Positions 63,901-64,000 of a DNA stretch of 64,000 bases are shown piece by piece (the stretch's first letter is position 1; the number at the start of each line of letters is the position of its first letter). The stretch spans positions 140,207,001-140,271,000 of the forward strand of contig CM071596.1 in the NCBI GenBank assembly GCA_036435485.1, written 5' to 3'. The position numbers and the translations under genes were made by a program. The notes below the pieces were generated by a model. It saw only the letters and a program-made list of their open reading frames with translations. It ran no database searches and was not told where the DNA came from. This DNA is from Saposhnikovia divaricata (Eukaryota > Streptophyta > Magnoliopsida > Apiales > Apiaceae).

Positions 63901-64000
63901 TGTAAGAACCCAGATTTTTGGTAGGAATTAAAACTTTTATTATGGAATGGATATGGATTCCAATATTTATATGTCATGAAGAATGCAGTGGGTTGACAAC
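63901..64000 (+). repeat. Start of the A4 3' LTR, cut by the window end
   Basis: TGTAAGAACCCAGATTTTTG matches the A2 LTR start (25225, minus) and A1 (4640). Confidence 0.92.

Overview
The window is a block of nested LTR retrotransposons from a plant nuclear genome. Support for a plant source: Ty3/gypsy chromovirus polyproteins with a C-terminal chromodomain, tRNA-iMet-type primer binding sites (TGGTATCAGAGC), a Ty1/copia LTR, and Tat/Athila-type LTR fragments. LTRs of 4 kb or more and nesting several layers deep fit a large, repeat-rich, probably eudicot genome; the species cannot be named from the sequence. I found no host gene, tRNA, rRNA or CRISPR array. Almost all the DNA is A/T-rich LTR or decayed element body.

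Layout. (1) 1-11818, plus strand: 3' part of chromovirus A1. Its gag-pol is recognisable end to end but broken by stops and frameshifts. Its 3' LTR (4640-11818) carries a Tat/Athila-type insertion (7987-10980). (2) 11819-15574: LTR of a second family (B'), minus strand, abutting A1. (3) 15575-25225: minus-strand chromovirus A2, with the start of gag, an extra ORF between PBS and gag, the PBS, and a complete LTR interrupted by a 3.6-kb solo LTR (C, 17975-21606) with a perfect GGTGC duplication. (4) 25226-31410: a more divergent chromovirus (A3) with LTR end, PBS, and RT/RNase H/integrase relics, fused to the 3' end of a copia element. (5) 31570-45759: one 1.7-kb copia LTR split by a 12.5-kb minus-strand element (B1, 32352-44836), then a copia PBS and leader. 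B1 has 4.4-kb LTRs and a 3.65-kb internal domain without recognisable gag or pol, so it resembles a LARD (large retrotransposon derivative). (6) 46516-47654: truncated Tat/Athila-type LTR. (7) 47655-64000: a scrambled chromovirus (A4) whose RT is split by a second LARD-like element (B2, 50910-60151) with a perfect GTTAT duplication. Its 3' LTR begins at 63901 and runs off the window.

Inferred order: A2 was entered by C and by B'; A1 probably landed in the tip of B'; A1's LTR received the Tat/Athila element; B1 and B2 landed in the copia LTR and in A4. The most interesting signals are the LARD-like B family with a gene-like promoter layout, a stem-loop shared at a fixed place in the LTRs of five families, an extra ORF upstream of gag, premature stops that all fit C-to-T change, and a near-identical inverted copy of 150 bp of LTR inside A4.
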